Positions 12,378 through 24,053 of a DNA stretch of 64,000 bases are shown in pieces (position 1 is the first letter of the stretch; every line of letters begins with the position of its first letter). The stretch lies in contig BRKX01000002.1 in NCBI GenBank assembly GCA_026008535.1, forward strand, positions 59,889,170 to 59,953,169, written 5' to 3'. The notes below the pieces were generated by a model. That model worked only from the letters and a program-made list of their open reading frames with translations. It ran no database searches and was not told the origin of the DNA. The position numbers and the translations under genes are program-made. This DNA comes from Perilla frutescens. Its lineage: Eukaryota > Streptophyta > Magnoliopsida > Lamiales > Lamiaceae.

Positions 12378-13923
12378 TCACATGTATGTGGGCTTAACGA
12401 GCTTGAGCCTGAAAACCTTCATGTATGAAACTGTTGGTTCATTGAGATGCTTCAGCTTTTGACCATTGACTTTGAAGGTCTCTCCAGTACTTGAATCAAA
12501 TAAGTCCACTGCTCCATTTGGGCACATGGTCTGGATCTCATATGGTCCTGACCATTTGGACTTGATTCCTCTCTCTATCAGCTTCATCCTGGAATTATAC
12601 AACAGAACCTTTTGCCCACGCTCAAACGGTTTGTGGCAAATGAGGTGGTCATGGGTTCTTTTCATTCTTTTCTTGTAGAGAATGGCATTATCATAGGCTT
12701 CCAGCCTCATCTCCTCCAACTCTTGAAGTTGAAGCTTCCTTTCGATCCCAGCTCTATCAAGGTTCACGTTCAGCTTCTGAATTACCCAAAAAGCTTTATG
12801 TTCAATCTCTACTGGAAGATGGCAATTCTTCCCAGAATAAGTGAAAGGGAGACATCCCAATGGGTATTTTGTAGGCAGTGCGATATGCCCACAAGGCATC
12901 ATCCAGCTTGAAACTCCAATTCTTACTATTGGGATTCACGACCTTCTGAAGTATGGACTTGACCTCTCGGTTGGAAACCTCGGCTTGCCCATTCGCTTGT
13001 GGGTGATATGCAGTAGTCACCTTATGTCTCACTCCATATTTCTTGAGCAAATTCTTGATGATCATGTTGCAGAAGTGGGATTCTTGATCACTGATCAGTG
13101 CCTTGGGCACACCGAATCTACTGAACACATTAGACTTTAGGAACTTCTTGACCACACGATCATCATTTGTGGTAGTTGTTTTTTCTTTCATCTACTTGGA
13201 TACATATTCCACAGCTAAGACTATGTACTGATGTCCATTGGATTTGGTTAAGGGACCCATAAAGTCAATTCCCCAAACGTCAAAGACTTCTACCGGTATG
13301 ATAAGCACCATGGGCATTTCATTGCGTTTGGAGATGTTCCCAGTCATCTGGCAGCGTGGGCATCATCTACACACTTCATAAGCATCTTTGTGAAGTGAGG
13401 GCCAAAAGAACCCGTAATCAAGAACCTTCTTCGCAGTTCTTTTTGCACCAAAGTGCCCCCACATGCTTCGGAGTGGCAGTGATCTAGAATGATCTTGGCT
13501 TCTTCTGTGGGCACGTAATGATGAATGATTTGGTCTGTGCACCTTCTCCATAGTATGGGCTCATCCCATACATAATATCGACTCTCACTTCTGATTTTGT
13601 TCCTTTGATAGGTAGAGAGTCTGCTAGGTAGTTCTCCAGAGATCATGAAATTGACCAAGTCAGCGTACCAAGGTGTTGTACCCTTGAGATTAAACAGGTA
13701 CTCATCAGGGAAGGCCTCCTCAATGGGCACCATGTCTTTTCCCTCATTGAGTGCTCTACTCAAATGATCAGCCATCTGGTTTTGAGCTCCACTCTTGTCT
13801 TTGATCTCCCAATCGAATTCTTGCAGCAGTAGTATCCACCGTATGAGCCTTGGCTTTAATTTCTTCTTTGCGAGCAAGTGTTTCAATGCAGAGTGATCGG
13901 TGTAGACCATACTCTTAGCTCCA

Positions 13924-14214
13924 AGCAAGTGGTTCAGTGTCTTAGACGCATAGCAAATCACATGGCATTCTTTACCTCGCTTTTGCCCAAGCACTACGCC
14001 CACAGTGTATCCGTTGGCATCACACATTATTTCAAATGGCATGCCCCAGTCTGGAGATTGAATGATAGGTGTCGTGACCAGATTCTTCTTCAAAGTGTTG
14101 ACGACTTCCTTGCATGCATCGTCGAAGACAAATGGCACATCATTCTGCAAAAGATGCGTGATTGGTTGAGAAATCTTTATAAAGTCTTTGATGAATCATC
14201 GGTAGAACCCGGCG
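13924..14214. repeat. 291-bp tandem duplication in pol, unit 1
   Basis: This unit is followed directly by unit 2 (14215-14505), with ten differences by hand alignment. The period of 291 is 97 codons, so the minus-strand pol frame runs through the duplication. Confidence 0.93.
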
Positions 14215-14505
14215 AGCAAGTGGTTCAGTGTCTTAGACGCACAGCAAATCACATGGCATTCTTTACCTCGTCTTTGCCCAAGCACTGCGCCCACAGTGTA
14301 TCCGTTGGCATCACACATTATTTCAAATGGCATGCCCCAGTCTGGAGATTGAATGATAGGTGTCGTGACCAGCTTCTTCGTCAAAGTGTTGACGGCTTCC
14401 TTGCATGCATCGTCGAAGACAAATGGCACATAATTCTGCAAAAGATGCGTGATTGGTTGAGAAATCTTTATAAAGTCTTTGATGAATCGCCGGTAGAACC
14501 CGGCG
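14215..14505. repeat. 291-bp tandem duplication in pol, unit 2
   Basis: This is the second unit of the tandem pair. In the direction of pol translation it comes first and connects to RT proper, while unit 1 connects to the rest of RNase H. Confidence 0.93.
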
Positions 14506-16574
14506 TGCTCAAGAAAATCTCAAACTTGCTTTACCGTAGTGGGATAGGGTAGCTTTTCGATGATGTCCACCTTAGCTTTATCTACCTCTATGCCTCTCTC
14601 TGAAACAACATGCCCAAGAAAAATCCCCTCACGAACCATGAAATGGCATTTTTCATAGTTTAGCACCAAGCACTTATCCACACATCTTTTTAGCACCTTT
14701 TGAAGGTTGTCGAGGCATGCGTCGAATGAATTTCCGCAGACTGTAAAGTCATCAATGAACACTTCGATACAATTCTCCAAAAGATCTAAGAAAATACTCA
14801 TCATGCATCGTTGAAATGTTCCAGGGACATTGCAGAGTCCAAAAGGCATTCTTCAGTAAGCAAATATGCCGAATGGGCACGTAAAGGTAGTTTTCTCCTG
14901 GTCTTCTTGATCTACTACAATTTGCATGTAGCTTGAATATCCATCAAGGAAATAGAAGAATTTGTTTTCAGCCAATCTCTCCAGCATCTGATCTATGAAT
15001 GACAATAGGAAGTGATTCTTCCTTGTCACAGTGTTGAGCTTCCGGTAGTCTATGCAGACTCTCCATCCAGTTTGTAGCTTTGTGGGCACAAGCTCGTTTT
15101 TCTCATTTTTCACCACCTGGATTCCTGACTTCTTAGGTACGACATGAATAGGGCTTACCCATTTACTATCTGAAATGGGATAGATGATTCACATATCTAA
15201 TAATTTGAGTATCTCCTTCAACACGACCTCCTTCATTTCGGGGTTCAGTTTGCGTTGGGCATCCCGCACCGGTTTGGAATCATCATCCAAGAGAATTTTA
15301 TGCATGCATACTGCAGGGCTTATGCCCTTGATATCGGCCAGAGTCCATCCCATTACTTCTTTGTATATACGTAGCAGTCTCAATAGCCGATTTTCTTCAA
15401 CAAGGCTCAGTCCCTTGCTTATTATAACTGGCAATGTCTCATTCTCCCCAATATAGGCATACTTTAAGTGGTCAAGGAGATTCTTCAATTCTAACTTTGG
15501 TGCCCTCTGAATTGATGGAAGCATTCTGTCTGTTTGATTCATTGTGGGAAAATTGAAATCCACCATTTCATTCGGAAATTCTTCCAGAGAGTACAATATC
15601 ATGATGGCATCCCTGGTATCCTCATCTTCATCAAGGGCATTGTAGTCAGTCAACCCAGCTTGCATTGCCCATTCCAGGGGTTCTTGGTTGTTCATGCGAC
15701 CCTGAATAGCTTGAGTTTGGGCATAATGGTTCACAAAGTGAACTGACTCCGGATCTTGTGGGTACTTCATGGCTTCATAAATGTTGAACATAACTATCTG
15801 GCCATCGAACTCACATGTCAGCGTGCCCTCATCGACATTGATTTTGGTGCGAGCAGTCTTCATGAAAGGTCTCCCTAACAGTAGAACGGATGTGGCTGGT
15901 GTTGTTTTGCCCATGTCCAAGATATAAAAATCTGCCGGGAAAATCAATTCCCCCACCTTCACCATAACATCTTCTATTAGACCTTCGGGATAGACATTTG
16001 ATCTATTTGCCAACTGGATGATCACCCTTGTTTCCTTGAGTGGTCCTAGATTCAAGTCTTCATAAATCATCATGGGCATGACATTTATGGATGCACCGAG
16101 ATCAAGCATCACCCTTTCAATCTTCTTGCTCCCAATTATGCATGGTATGACAAACATACCAGGATCTTCACACTTCTTAGGCATCTTTTGTAGCACTGCA
16201 AAGACATTTTCTCCCACGAAAAGTCTTGCATCATCTTCAAATCGCACCTTCTTGGTGCAGAGCTCTTTTAGGAAATGGGCATAACGCGGAACCTGCCTTA
16301 TCGCATCAAGTAGTGGAATATTGGCTTCCACTTTCCGAAAGACCTTGAGGAGTTCCTTCATCTCCTCTTCTTTTCTGTCATGGGCAAGACGCTCAGGGAA
16401 GGGAGGCTTTTTCTTTATTTCTTGCCTTGTGGGCTCAGCGACCTCTTTCTTTATCTGCTCCTCTTCTTTCGTTATGCCTTCAGTGTCTCCTTTTTGTTCA
16501 GCTTTCATTACCATCTCTTCATTCTTTGTGGTCATGACGTTCGCTTGCTCTCGGGGATTCACCACTTAGGATGG

Positions 16575-17907
16575 TAATTGCTCATTTCTTTCCTTCAGTT
16601 AGGCAAGGTCTTGAGCTAATTGGGAAATTTGTTTGCTCACATGCTGCAGACCGGCCCTTGTTTCTTGTTTAAACCTTTCGTTCTCCTGCTGTGACTTCAC
16701 ATTCTCCTTGGCCATGGCATGGACCAGTTCAGCTAGGCTATAGGTTCTTCTCATGCCCTCGGCTGTGGTGGTGGCAAATCTGATTGGTGGGCATCATTTC
16801 TCTTCCATCTGAAATTCTCGTGATCCCTCCATCCAGGATTGTATGTTTGAGAGTGAGGATCATACCTCCTGTTGTTGTTGTTATGCCCACTGAGAGAGTT
16901 AACTTCAGCAATGTCTTCCTCCTGCAGTGTTGGGCATTCATCAGTGAAATGGGCCACACTCTTGCACACTCCACACACTCGTTTCTTTGGTGCCCCAGTA
17001 TGGTTCATCACTTTATCCATCTGGTCCAAAATTCTTTCCATCCTGACCTTAAGGTACGTTGATTTCCCAGCATCTGAAACTATCCTTGTGCCTTCGGCAC
17101 TTTCATCTCGATTTTCATTAGCCATTTCTGCCAAAATCCAGAAGGCTTTAGTTGGCAATTTATTCAGGATAGATCCTCCACACGAGGCATTAACAATGAT
17201 CTTGTCCTGTTGTCTCAACCTAGAAATAAAATACTGGATCAGGTCATGATCTATAATCTGGTGTTGTGGGCATTTCGTCAACATGCTCTGGAATCGGCAC
17301 CAGTAGTCATAGAAACTATCATTTATGCCCACCTTCATGCTTCTGATTTTTCTTCTCATCTCCTGGACTCGGAATGTAGGAAAATATTTCTCCAGGAATT
17401 TCTACTGCAGTTGTGCCCATGTGGTTATACTGCCAGTTGGTAGGGTGTATAACCAGTCTCGTGCCCCGTCATGAAGAGTGAACGGGAATGAGACAAGCTG
17501 CACATATTGTTCTTTCCCTCATCCGTGGGTTGAGTTTGACACACCATCTCAAAATCTTGAATATGCATCTGAGGGTATTCTCCAGTCATCCCATGATATT
17601 TGGGCAAGATCTGGATGAAACTTGCCTTCAACTCCCAGCTTCCAGTAATTGCCGGGATTGTTATGCCCATAGAACGTAAATTCATATTAGTCGGAAAGAC
17701 TAACTGCCTCAGTGTTCTTCTTTTTTCTTCAGCCATCAGGGCTAACCTTGGTTCGTTCCTCTCCAGTTGTGCTCTTTCTTGCTCCAGATTTCCTTCAAGA
17801 GCAAGTCTCTCTGCTTGTTGTGCCCTTCATGCTTCTACTCTCCTCCTTTTTAGAGTTTTCTTTGGTTCTGGAGCGTACAAGTAATCTCCTTCAGAGGTAT
17901 TGTGCAT
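16575..17907 (-). pseudogene. Athila gag (stops and frameshift)
   Basis: On the minus strand an ATG at 17907 opens a frame (MHNTSEGDYLY) that meets a stop after about 30 codons, continues through MAEEKRRTLRQLV and the capsid-type segment YHGMTGEYPQMHIQDFEM, shifts frame near 17500 and has another stop near 17400. A 202-codon frame (17359-16751) contains the retrotransposon gag domain (YDYWCRFQSML, RQQDKIIVNASCGG) and the zinc knuckle CGVCKSVAHFTDEC. A C-terminal tail with SLAELVHAMAKENV and QISQLAQDLA follows, with two more stops before the protease frame. Gag would form the particle. The start lies about 50 bp past the PBS. Confidence 0.78.
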
Positions 17908-17953
17908 CCACCGGCCAGAAAAACAAGTTGGGAAAATAGAATTTCAAGAACCA

Positions 17954-17973
17954 GCTCCCCGACAATGGTGCCA
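17954..17973 (-). other. Athila primer-binding site (tRNA-Asp type)
   Basis: Four bases after the 5' LTR the minus strand reads TGGCACCATTGTCGGGG. Complementarity to the 3' end of plant tRNA-Asp predicts TGGCGCCGTTGCCGGGG. The three differences are all G-to-A or C-to-T type. Confidence 0.82.
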
Positions 17974-17977
17974 ATTC

Positions 17978-19618
17978 TGACGCGCGATCATTTCACGGTT
18001 AGAATAATTCTCAAGAGAGAGTTATCCTTATGCCTACAGTAAGGCGTAGCTAGCTAATATGAGTAAGGGTCGATCCCATGAAGAGCTGCGAATTATATCT
18101 TCCCGTGTCACTTTTCCAAAAGGTTTTGACGTTTATTGTGGTCTCCGTACGTGTATGTAAACACCGTAAGCTAAAATAACAAAGTAAAATAAAAGACAAG
18201 AACATATTAATAGTAAAGGTATTTCGGATTAGAACTCAGATTTTGAACTTAACAAACACTTGACCGATCATGGGCACGCTGATTACTTATACAAATCTAA
18301 TTACCTGGTTATAGGCAACGGATCTCTCACACTTACTCGATCTATCCTTTCACTTTAGCCTCGAGGTGATCTCTTGTCCCCTAAACCCTAACTTGTTACC
18401 TAACTCCGATCTCTCATATGATTGTAAGCAACAAAGCAGCATTATGATTTAGACAGACCCAAATTTACCTAGACAAAGATCTCTCTTATGCCCACAGTAC
18501 CCGTGATGTATCCCATCCCTTTATGACCAACACACATCTATGATTCATTGACCATTTATAGAGGTAGTGAACACAATTCTAATTAGTGAGTGATCAGCCA
18601 CAATTAACTAGCTTAGCCCACTGTATAATGCAACAAAGAAAACGATTGCACGACGGAACCAAATTCACACAGTTTATGCCCATAAGCCTCACGGTTCTTA
18701 TATGTTTATTAAGTTCTTATCTTTGTTGAATCCAAAATAACGGGTCTAGCCGCTTATGCTAGACTTAGAACAATAAAAATAATAATGAAAAGAATTAAAA
18801 CCAAACATAATATAAATGAAAAACTTACTTATATTAATTGCAAAAAGAATCAAACTCCAATGTTGGATTCAAGAACATAAAAACTGGAAATCCTAACTGC
18901 CTGCAGGCAAAAGGCCCGAGACAAAATACAAAAAAGCAAAAAATAAGTTGTTTGTACGTAAAAGCAATAAAAGAGCGTAAAGAGGTAAAAAAACGGTGTT
19001 TGTTTTCTGCCATGAAATCTACTTATATAGGAGTACAAAGAACACAAGGTAAATTTCCCCAGAGGCCGGGGGATCTTCAGCCCAGTCCACAGCCGTCGTG
19101 CCCAAGACTTTCCATATGTGGCATATTCTTCCCTTATATTAGAAGATTCTGAGTCGCAAATTTTGTACTCGCCGTGCCCTAGTATCGCCGACATAGTAAC
19201 TTTCCTTGTAGAGCCGATCCTCTTTCTAGAAGATCTCACTTCCTTTCGTGGTTCTTCTATCCTTAGGCGGCTAGGGTGCACTGCTTCTGCTTTAGCTGAT
19301 TTTGATTACTCTTGTGCCCTCGTCTCCTCTTCTTCACTTCAATCACTCTGGGGTTGTTGTGGGCACGATCACAAACTTCTCCTTCAGCTTCTGCTGGAAT
19401 GGTGGGCGATTTCCGCCAGGCTCAAGAGAGAGCTTTCCGCTAAGAAGTTGTTGCCCATCTTGGTATCATTGGCACCATTGTGACCTCCAGAAGTGATTCT
19501 CCTGCCTCCTGCCTACCCTTGTGCCCATTCTGGCTCTCTCCGACTAAAAAAACACAAAAAACGAAGGACAAAAGAACGAGAAAAAAACACAAAAACACGA
19601 GAGCAATTGGACTTGTCA
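17978..19618 (-). repeat. Athila 5' LTR
   Basis: This 1641-bp partner of 7155-8789 lies upstream of gag in the element's orientation, so it would hold the promoter and the RNA start. Many scattered transitions separate it from the 3' LTR. Confidence 0.93.
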
Positions 19619-19623
19619 GGAGT
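19619..19623. repeat. target site duplication GGAGT (right)
   Basis: This is an exact repeat of 7150-7154, directly after the LTR terminus GTCA. Confidence 0.92.
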
Positions 19624-20002
19624 AAAGCAATATAAATTTTTAAATTTTCACCTGTTCAAGTTTCATTATCTTGCATCCATATTTTTGCAAGATAGGTTTT
19701 GTGCTGATTTGCTGTAATATCAATTTCTTGATATTATATATTGAACAGATGTTTTTATCTGCCTTTCTATGATCCTAATCTGCTAAAAAATTGAAACTGG
19801 TGATGAAGAAAAAAGAATATGATAAAAAATGCATTACAACAGAGCAGATGCAAGCTGATAAAAAAGTGAAAAATAGCGGGATCATATGATGTTCATAGGG
19901 GCATTCAAGTATGTTTTAAGGTACATGATTCTTCAGTTTAAGGATTGTGTTCTTTAAAAATATGGAGCTGATTTGCCAACAGATAAAGACAAAGGGGGAT
20001 AT
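19624..20002 (+). other. copia 3' untranslated region ending in polypurine tract
   Basis: This continues the copia element interrupted at 7154. It is non-coding and AT-rich. It ends with the purine run AAAGGGGGA (19991-19999) directly before the LTR start TGTTAG at 20003. Confidence 0.75.
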
Positions 20003-20806
20003 TGTTAGTGCCATCTGCACTAAGGTGTTCAAGATTGTCATAATATGTATAGCAATATTAAAGAACACAGAAGGTTTTGGTTGTTCAAGATTGAAGACCA
20101 TGTTCTGGACATTATGCTATGAACATTCCGCTGCCAATCTGATTAAATATTAAGACATGTACTAGATCATGTTCATGACCATGATCATGTACATGGTTGT
20201 CCAGAGTGTTTCTAAGAGACGTGTCATACTGGATTCAAGGAGTTGAGGTACCGATTCAAGATGGATGTTTCGGAATAGAAGCTACCTTATTCGTGATGAA
20301 GATCGAAAAAGAAAAGCAGGAGTTTTATTCAAGGAAGGCGTCTAAACTAGGAAAGTTCGAATTAATTAAGAAAAGCTTCCTTATTGAATTCAAGTCAGAT
20401 TAGGACTTCTGATTACCTTGTTAAGGCTATATCTTTCATCTATAAATAGTTTGGGAATCAGACTAGTTTAGGGTGCACATACACGAATACATAGAATTGA
20501 TTTAGAGAGTCCAAAAGACTTCACATCTGAAGCATTAAGTATTCGGTATTGTTAGACTAGAGTTGATCTTTTGATCATTATTTTTCTAGTCTGTGTTTGA
20601 ATCTGTTTCATACACACTTAGAGGAGTCTCGGGAGAGATTTCCTATGGGAACTAGAGGGATTCAAGGTTGTGAGGGGAGCTAACAATTCAGTTCATCGAA
20701 AGAAGTTCTAGTGGGTAAGAAATGGGTCGAGTGACGGGAGGTCATCGCGTAATAGCCTTTGTAACCATACAACGGAGTAGTGGATTGTTTCTTACGAACT
20801 TGTGAA
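20003..20806 (+). repeat. copia 3' LTR, first copy (3' end lost)
   Basis: It starts TGTTAGTGCC after the polypurine tract. It is homologous to 20937-21726. At GTGAA (20802-20806) it is joined to sequence that belongs before the polypurine tract, so its last part is missing. Inside it, TATAAATAG near 20441 is a candidate TATA box. Confidence 0.75.
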
Positions 20807-21823
20807 AAACAGCGGGATCATATGATGTTCACATGGATATTCAAGTATGTTTTAAGGTACATGATTCTTCAGTTTAAGGATCGTGTTCTTTAAAAATATG
20901 GAGCTGATTTGCCAACATATAAAGACAGAGGGGGAGATTATAGGTGTTCAAGATTATCATAGTCTGTATAGCAATATCAAAGAACACAGAAGGTTTTGGT
21001 TGTTCAAGATTGAAGACCATGTTCTGGACATTATGCTATGAACATTCTGCTGCCAATCTGATTGAATATTAAGACATATACTAGATCATGTTCATGACCA
21101 TTACCATGTACATGGTTGTCCAGAGTGTTTCCAAGAGACATGTCATGCTGGATTCAAGGAGTTGAAGCTATTGATTCAGGATGGACGTTTCAGAATAAAA
21201 GCTACCTTGTTCGTGATGAAGATCAAAGAAGAAAAGCAGGAGTTCTATTCAAGGAAGGCGTCTAAACTAGGAAAGTCCGAATTAATTAAGGAAAGTTTCC
21301 TTATTGAATTCAAGTAAGATTAGGACTTCTGATTACCTAGTTAAGGCTATATCTTTCATCTATAAATAGTCTGGGAATCAGACTAGTTTAGGGTGCACAT
21401 ACACGAATACACAGAACTGATTTAGAGAGTCCAAAAGACTTCACATCTGAAGCATTAAGTATTCGGTATTGTTAGACTAGAGTTGATATTTTGATCATTA
21501 TTTTTCTAGTCTATGTTTATATATGTTTCATACACACTTAGAGGAGTCTCGAGAGAGATTTTCTGTGGGAACTAGAGGGATTCTAGGTTGTGAGGGGAGC
21601 TCACAATTCAGTTCATCGAAAGAAATTGTAGTGGCTAGGAAATGGGTCGAGTGACGGGAGGTCATCGCGTAATAGCCTTTGTAACCATACAACAGAGTAG
21701 TGGATTGTTTCTCACGAACTTGTGAAGTCCCCCTGACGTAGATCAGTTGATCGAACAGGATTATCAACCTCGTGCCATTTATCTGCTTTCGTTATTGCTT
21801 TCTGACCTTGCATGTTCTCAACA
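20807..21823 (+). repeat. second polypurine region plus copia LTR copy 2
   Basis: 20807-20936 repeats the pre-LTR sequence at 19871-20002, including AGAGGGGGAGA. 20937-21823 repeats the LTR. The first 20 or so bases of this LTR are deleted. It continues past GTGAA (21722-21726) with sequence absent from copy 1, ending around 21823 (TTCTCAACA). The exact end is uncertain because no 5' LTR is available for comparison. Confidence 0.7.
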
Positions 21824-21976
21824 ATATACAAGTACATGATAAAGAACTTGATCGCACGGTTTATGTAACTTCATATTTTTTTTCAAAATCAATATTTTCT
21901 AGCAAGTATTTTAAATTGTGATTCATCATATTATAGTCTACATGACCTATAGTATTTTATTCATTCATAATTTGAT

Positions 21977-22023
21977 AGATGGTATAATGCAAAATTCTTA
22001 TTTATGTTGGATTAAGAAGTATT
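21977..22023. repeat. right copy of 47-bp direct repeat
   Basis: It matches 1-47 with two mismatches, in the same orientation, 150 bp beyond the presumed copia LTR end. Confidence 0.7.
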
Positions 22024-23021
22024 TTGTTTTAATAATACAAACATTTGTGTTGGAAGTTGGAACACATAGTGATCAAAATCCGCCAAATGGTATCGTGTCT
22101 AGATTAATGCTCATATTCAATGACATATTTATAAATTTATTGATATTTGATTGTATTAGTTGGTGTTACTATATTTTTATTGATAAATTGTAATAACGAG
22201 CTGATTATATATAGTTAAAAATACAAATACTATTGTAAATGTTTGAACAAGATAGAATATGCCTTGTCCTAGAGTACCAATGACCTAAATATAATTTTTT
22301 TGTCTGCAATATTTTTAACATGATTTTGTCAAAAAATAAATAAATGTGGAACTACTTTAAATTGACATATTTTGATCATAGTTTTCACAAAGTTATGGTC
22401 ACAATTTCTAGTAGAGTACGTTAACAATATGAGAAATTAGAGATTTATAATATCACCTTTCAATATTTTTCAAGGGTGAAAATTTATGTTTTATATATGT
22501 ATGAATATTGATTGGATCAAATAATATGTTATAAAATATTGGATTAAATATATTTATTGTCTTTGTTGTACATAAATTACTTTTTATTGGCTACAGTTTA
22601 ATTTTTTAAAATTAAATATATTATATGATTATTACTACTATAAAATAAAAATGACACCCCTATAATTTTGAGACCCTTGTGCGGCGCACCACTCACACGG
22701 TCTCAGGGCCGCCATTGCATATAACACACAAAAATATATTATATAATTATACACATTGATGAACATTAATTTTATTATACAGTCTATCAAATTTAACTTC
22801 TTTCGTTTTTTATAAATATTGTTAAACTTTTTTTTCGTAATGTGTTGTTAGAATTTTATTTCTCACTTATATATTATTGTATTAACATTAAGATTTCGAC
22901 ATAAATTAAACTATTATTTCTTCTGTGCAATATACGAGTATAAATTTTTTGTAAATACAATATATAATTTCAATTATTATTAATAATAAAAAATATACAT
23001 ATAAAAATATATGAAAATGAA

Positions 23022-23053
<32 letters not shown>
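23022..23053. repeat. (TA)n microsatellite
   Basis: About 16 TA units, uninterrupted. Confidence 0.95.
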
Positions 23054-23057
<4 letters not shown>

Positions 23058-23789
23058 CTTGTTAGAGTAAATATATTGTGTACATGCAATTAATTGATAT
23101 ACAATATTTTTTAATAATTTATAACACAATTCAATTAGATTTATAAATTTATAAAATGTCACTACTAAATAATGTTACGAACACATGTAAATAAAAAATA
23201 AAATGAATGAAATATTATGAGAGACACATTTGAATTGATAAATAATTAAAAAAGAAAAAATTGAAATAAAAAAATAAAATATTTTTTTTCTAAAAAGAAT
23301 ATATGAACTTATTATAATATTTATTTTTAAAAATATTTAAATTTTTTAAATATAAAATATTTGGTGCGAGTAAAAAGTGTGTTAGTATGTGAAAAATCTA
23401 AGTGTGTGTCGAAAAATGTGTATTAGTGTGTTTTTTAATTCCATTAATTTTTCCATCCAAAAAAGGGTCTGCATGGTCCAACTTTTAACATAGATGAGGC
23501 TATTTGAGCAAACAATCAAGAAATGAGCAATCAGCTCCCCACGTGATAGTCGAGGGGTTATTGCACCTTTTCCCTTAAATTTTAAATATTAAATATATTT
23601 TTTGAAAAATATTTCATTTGGGACACCCAAACGGTGAAGACCTTGTATAAAAAAAAGACATATCATATTTAAAATTTACCGCATCCCTTTTCCCCAACTC
23701 AAAAAATACGTTTCCTGAAAAATCCTTTAAATATGATGATTCAAAAAAAAAAATCTTTGAATAAGAAAGTATAGTATAATTAAATAATT

Positions 23790-24053
23790 GGTTAAATGTT
23801 TTTAAAATCATAAACTTTCTATTATTTTTTATTTTAATATGAACTTAAAATTGTGTAACAAAACCTACATCGTTTTAGCTTATTAACTAGACGACTAGTG
23901 AAAAATACATGCGGATCGTCAGTTTTGTCAGAATTGCAATCAATATTAGATTTGCAAAAAATATTAAAGTTGTGTTTTATGTGGCACAATTTTAAGTTCA
24001 TTTTAGAAACAAGAAAAAAGTGTAAAATTCATGATTTTAAAAATATTTTACTC
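23790..24053. mobile_element. MITE with ~75-bp terminal inverted repeats
   Basis: The left arm GGTTAAATGTTTTTAAAATC pairs with the right arm read on the minus strand (AGTAAAATATTTTTAAAATC). The arms also share a TGAACTTAAAATTGTG block. Flanks are TAAATAATT and TTAAATAAAT, compatible with a worn 9-bp duplication, but AT-richness weakens that. Confidence 0.55.

Larger units (their letters stand above)
12378..16574 (-). pseudogene. Athila pol: protease, RT, RNase H, integrase (stops, frameshifts and an internal duplication)
   Basis: A 458-codon frame (16565-15189) holds the aspartic protease (DLGASINVMP near 16110) with LLLGRPFMKTART, and the N-terminal part of RT (GWTLADIKGISP, RKLNPEMKEVV). 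After a stop, RT continues (15116-14520) with CIDYRKLN, the FIDDF catalytic box near 14755 and PFGLCNVPGTFQRCM. The RT/RNase H junction carries a 291-bp in-frame tandem duplication (13924-14505), doubling the CDANGYTVG RNase H motif. RNase H ends with MVYTDHSALKHLL and NQMADHLSR. The integrase zinc-binding region (near 13475-13350) is frameshifted. The DDE core shows GIDFMGP, ISDQESHF and EVSNREVKSIL, with a stop near 13195. The C-terminal part (12902-12378) is in another frame. Confidence 0.88.
7155..19618 (-). mobile_element. Athila-type Ty3/gypsy LTR retrotransposon, complete in structure, inserted in the copia element
   Basis: Two direct LTRs of 1635 and 1641 bp are flanked by the 5-bp duplication GGAGT (7150-7154, 19619-19623). 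The LTRs begin TGAC and end GTCA. On the minus strand the order is 5' LTR (17978-19618), PBS, gag, protease, RT, RNase H, integrase, spacer, env-like ORF, long 3' untranslated part, polypurine tract, 3' LTR (7155-8789). RT before integrase marks Ty3/gypsy. The tRNA-Asp-type PBS, the DLGASINVMP protease and the extra ORF after integrase mark the Athila lineage. By eye the LTRs differ at roughly 30 of the first 400 aligned bases, mostly transitions, so the insertion is old. All coding regions carry defects, so the copy is not autonomous. Confidence 0.93.
48..21823 (+). mobile_element. 5'-truncated Sirevirus-like Ty1/copia retrotransposon (interrupted by Athila insertion)
   Basis: Domain order is gag, protease, integrase, RT, RNase H, then an extra ORF region, then polypurine tract and LTR; integrase before RT defines Ty1/copia. 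A long gag with zinc knuckles and coiled coil, and an env-like ORF after pol, are typical of the Sirevirus lineage. The 5' LTR and the N-terminal part of gag are absent: gag is already in progress at base 48. The element's own sequence is 48-7154 plus 19619-21823; 7155-19618 is a later insertion. From 680 to 4324 one reading frame can be followed, broken only by stop codons. The element cannot code for working proteins. Confidence 0.85.
21824..23789. other. AT-rich intergenic DNA
   Basis: No gene is supported. The right copy of the 47-bp repeat is at 21977-22023. A (TA)n run lies at 23022-23053. A short GC-richer patch (22670-22710, GCGGCGCACCACTC) may be a transposon remnant. Confidence 0.6.

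Noticed and set aside
13878..14552. 224-codon open frame on the + strand over the Athila pol region
   Set aside because: It is the antisense of RT/RNase H, and its internal protein repeat only mirrors the 291-bp DNA duplication.
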